In this document: piece after piece, positions 61,690 to 64,000 of the stretch
Numbering within the stretch: the first letter of the stretch is position 1
Layout: the number at the start of each line of letters is the position of its first letter
DNA from: MPNO01 sp965205995
Lineage (GTDB): Bacteria > Pseudomonadota > Alphaproteobacteria > MPNO01
Length of the DNA: 64,000 nt
NCBI GenBank assembly: GCA_965205995.1
Contig: OZ242200.1
Coordinates: 310,001-374,000 of the forward strand
Direction: 5' to 3'
Notes under the pieces: generated by a model
The model's database searches: none
What the model was told of the DNA's origin: nothing
Seen by the model: only the letters and a program-made list of their open reading frames with translations
Position numbers and translations under genes: made by a program

Positions 61690-63005
61690 GCACTGCCGCG
61701 CGCGCGGCGGCCATCGAGCCGGCGGTCCCGCCGACGCTGACCGAGGGGCTGGTCGCGCTGATCCGGTCGAAGCCGATCGGACAAGCCGACCTCGATGCGA
61801 TGGCGCTGATCGTGCTCGATGGAATCGCCAACATGCTGGCCGGGCGCAACACCGAGCCGGGGCGGATCCTGCGGCGCTGGGGCGCCGGCAAGCAGGATTC
61901 GGGGCGCCGCGCGCTGGTGATGGGCGGCTGCATGCACATCCTCGAGGTCGACGACCTCCATCGCGGCTCGGTCACCCATCCGGGATGCGTCGTCATCCCC
62001 GCCGCGCTTGCGCTTACCGGCCGGGAAGGGGCGGATGGCGAAGCCTTCCTGCGCGCGGTGCTGCAGGGCTTCGAGGCGGTTTGCCGGGTCGGCATGTCGG
62101 TCGGCCCGACGCACTACAAGGTCTGGCACAACACCGCGACCTGCGGGCCGTTCGGCGCGGCGATGGCGGCCGCGGCGGTCTGCGGGCTCGACGACGATGC
62201 CACCGTCCATGCGCTCGGCAACGCGGGAACGCAATCGGCGGGGCTGTGGGAATTCCTCAACACCGGGGCGATGAGCAAGCACCTCCATGCCGGGCGCGCG
62301 GCCGAGGCGGGGGTGGTCGCGGCGGAGCTGGCGGCGGCCGGCTTCACCGGCCCGCCGGCGATCCTGGAGGGACCGCAGGGGTTCTATGCCGGCGCCTGCC
62401 CCGACCCCGACCCGGATGCGGTGCTGCGCCGCCCGGGCGCGCCCTGGCAGGTGCATGCGACCTCGATAAAGCCCTGGCCGTCCTGCCGACACACCCATCC
62501 CGCGATCGACGCCGCGCTGGAGGTTTCGGCGGCGATCGACGCGGCAGCGGTGGTCGGCGTCGAGGCGTCGACCTACCGGGCGGCGGTCGATGTGTGCGAC
62601 CGGCCCAACCCGACATCGCCCTATGAGGCGAAATTCTCGCTCCAGCACTGCATCGCCGCGGCGCTCGCCGACGGTGCGGTGGGGTTCGACTCCTTCGAGG
62701 CCGAGGCGCGCGCGCGCCTCGCCGCCCTGCGCTCCAGGGTGAGCGTGCGCGCGGGCGAGCCATACGTGTCCGACTATCCCGCCGCCTGGGGCGGCGAGGT
62801 GACGGCGGTGCTCGCCGGCGGCAGACGGGTGAGCGCCGCCCGCCGCCGGTGCAAAGGCGATCCCGAGGCCGCGCTCGACCGCGGCGAGATGGCGGAAAAG
62901 GCGCGCGGATTGCTCCGCTTCGGCGGGGTCGCCGATCCCGAGGGAACGATCGCAAGCGTGCTCGGCATGGCCGGCGGCGGGCCGGTGCCGGCGCTCGACA
63001 TCTGA
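61686..63005 (+). CDS. MmgE/PrpD family protein
   Basis: A 439-residue member of the MmgE/PrpD fold, which includes 2-methylcitrate dehydratase and cis-aconitate decarboxylase. Diagnostic segments are ALIVLDGIANMLAGRNTEPG, LEVDDLHRGSVTHPGCVVIP and SIKPWPSCRHTHPAIDAALE. The start is GTG in a GTGA overlap with the amidohydrolase stop. These enzymes work without metal on citrate-like tricarboxylates, so a dehydratase or decarboxylase step on an acid made by the preceding enzyme is possible. Confidence 0.92.
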   Translation: MSTAARAAAIEPAVPPTLTEGLVALIRSKPIGQADLDAMALIVLDGIANMLAGRNTEPGRILRRWGAGKQDSGRRALVMGGCMHILEVDDLHRGSVTHPGCVVIPAALALTGREGADGEAFLRAVLQGFEAVCRVGMSVGPTHYKVWHNTATCGPFGAAMAAAAVCGLDDDATVHALGNAGTQSAGLWEFLNTGAMSKHLHAGRAAEAGVVAAELAAAGFTGPPAILEGPQGFYAGACPDPDPDAVLRRPGAPWQVHATSIKPWPSCRHTHPAIDAALEVSAAIDAAAVVGVEASTYRAAVDVCDRPNPTSPYEAKFSLQHCIAAALADGAVGFDSFEAEARARLAALRSRVSVRAGEPYVSDYPAAWGGEVTAVLAGGRRVSAARRRCKGDPEAALDRGEMAEKARGLLRFGGVADPEGTIASVLGMAGGGPVPALDI

Positions 63006-63016
63006 AGGGAAAGCCG

Positions 63017-63853
63017 ATGGCGGAGTCCGCACAGGTCGCGAAAGCGGAAGCCTTCCTGGCGCTGCATGACGGGCCCGAGCCGCTGGTGCTGGTCAACGCC
63101 TCCGATGCCGCGACCGCGCGGATCGTCGTCGAGGCGGGCTATCCGGCGGTCGCCACGTCGAGCGCCGGGATCGCCTGGCTGCTGGGCTATGCCGACGGCG
63201 AGAACATCCCGCGCGAGGAAATGCTCTGGATGGTGCGGCGCATCGCCGAGCGCGTCGACGTGCCGGTGACCGCCGATATGGAGGCGGGCTACGGCATCGA
63301 ACCCGAAGCGGTGGCCGACACCGTCCGGGCGACGATCGAGGCCGGCGCCATCGGGCTCAATATCGAGGACGGCACGATCGGCGCTTCCGATCCCCTGCTC
63401 GATTTCGATCTCGCGGTGGCGCGTATCGCCGCCGGGCGGAGCGCCGCCGACGAGACCGGCGTGCCGGCCGTCATCAACGCGCGCTGCGACGTGTTCCTGC
63501 GCGGCGGCAAGGGCGCCGAGGCGCTGGCGGAAGCGATCCGCCGCTGCAACGCCTTTCGCGAGGCCGGCGCGGATTGCCTGTTCGTCCCCTTCGCGCGCGA
63601 CTCGGACACCATCGGGGCGTTGGTCGAGGGGATCGACGGGCCGGTGAATACCTTGTCGAGCGCGGTCTCGCCGCCGATATCCGAACTCAAGCGGCTCGGC
63701 GTCGCCCGGGTCAGCATCGGCGGGCTGCTCTCGCTCGCCTTCGCCACGCTGGCGCGAAACGCCGCCGCCGAGCTCGGCGGCCCCGGCACCTACGGCTTCG
63801 CCGAGGGCGTCATCCTGCACCCCGAGATGAACGCCCTGATGGCGGGCGAGTAG
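63017..63853 (+). CDS. Isocitrate lyase / PEP mutase superfamily protein
   Basis: A 278-residue TIM-barrel enzyme of the PEP mutase/isocitrate lyase superfamily. The metal-binding PVTADMEAGYG and the IGLNIEDGTIG loop match; SSAGIAWLLGYADGE binds substrate. It lacks the KKCGH-type Cys loop of isocitrate lyase and the corresponding loop of methylisocitrate lyase, so oxaloacetate decarboxylase-like or PEP mutase-like chemistry is more probable. Eleven bases after the MmgE/PrpD gene. Confidence 0.92.
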   Translation: MAESAQVAKAEAFLALHDGPEPLVLVNASDAATARIVVEAGYPAVATSSAGIAWLLGYADGENIPREEMLWMVRRIAERVDVPVTADMEAGYGIEPEAVADTVRATIEAGAIGLNIEDGTIGASDPLLDFDLAVARIAAGRSAADETGVPAVINARCDVFLRGGKGAEALAEAIRRCNAFREAGADCLFVPFARDSDTIGALVEGIDGPVNTLSSAVSPPISELKRLGVARVSIGGLLSLAFATLARNAAAELGGPGTYGFAEGVILHPEMNALMAGE

Positions 63854-63925
63854 GGCGATTCCAATCCGGCCCCGATCGCTCTACCATTCCCGGCTCGGCG
63901 CAAGCGACACGCCAGGGAGGATGAA

Positions 63926-64000
63926 ATGAAGACGATCGAGATCACGCCGGACGAGATGCAGAGCCGGATTTCGCGCTACGGCGCGCTCGAGCCGCTGCCG
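63926..64000 (+). CDS. Truncated gene at window end
   Basis: An ATG with an AGGGAGGATGAA ribosome site opens a frame (MKTIEITPDEMQ, then SRISRYGALEPL) that runs off the window. Too short to classify. Its strand and close spacing suggest it continues the same operon. Confidence 0.6.
   Translation, partial: MKTIEITPDEMQSRISRYGALEPLP

Overview
The window reads as a GC-rich alphaproteobacterial chromosome segment. The strongest taxonomic clue is the block murA - DUF2948 - hisG - hisD - UPF0262 - low-molecular-weight phosphatase - maf - RNase E/G - yacG - tRNA-Phe, an order familiar from Alphaproteobacteria, together with short-form HisG and many TRAP/TTT/ABC solute transporters. No rRNA, CRISPR array or phage structural gene was seen.

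Layout. (1) 61-7205, all on +: an envelope-stress-like module made of a lipoprotein, a double DUF350 membrane protein, a membrane-anchored spermidine-synthase-like protein, a DUF2170 protein, a PspA/IM30 protein, a DUF2491 protein and a two-helix K+ channel. It resembles the E. coli yjfI-yjfC locus but has extra parts, and it is split by a collapsed IS630 transposase remnant and a 28-base dyad. (2) 7202-9803: small minus-strand genes, a decayed tyrosine integrase, a REP-like palindromic repeat and an arylsulfotransferase-like beta-propeller, lying on the 3' side of a tRNA-Phe gene; probably an eroded island. (3) 9804-16831: the housekeeping block on the minus strand. (4) 16914-33470: scattered acyl-CoA, redox and C1 genes (acyl-CoA dehydrogenase lacking the usual catalytic glutamate, TPR protein, SDR, amino-acid oxidase, amidohydrolase, malic enzyme, formyl-THF hydrolase-like protein, acyl-CoA synthetase, PPOX flavoprotein, orphan molybdenum hydroxylase large subunit, thiolase, zinc dehydrogenase, citryl-CoA lyase-like protein). 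(5) 33668-64000: a catabolic island with two complete TRAP transporters, a fused TctA-TctB permease with a separate TctC, a NitT/TauT-type ABC transporter, three tandem UbiD-family decarboxylases, two FMN-dependent 2-hydroxyacid dehydrogenases, a ThDP-dependent enzyme, two closely related metal-dependent amidohydrolases, a Rieske protein with a small unknown partner, an MmgE/PrpD protein and an isocitrate-lyase/PEP-mutase-superfamily protein.

How the parts may work together: the island looks built to import organic acids by several routes and strip carboxyl groups from them. UbiD enzymes, ACMSD/resorcylate-decarboxylase-like amidohydrolases and a hydroxyacid-dehydrogenase/ThDP pair are three unrelated decarboxylation chemistries. 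The substrate cannot be read from sequence. The UbiD trio with its SDR, 2-hydroxyacid dehydrogenase and ThDP partners, and the ABC-Rieske-108aa-amidohydrolase operon, are the most plausible undescribed systems; the PspA/polyamine/channel module is the other.
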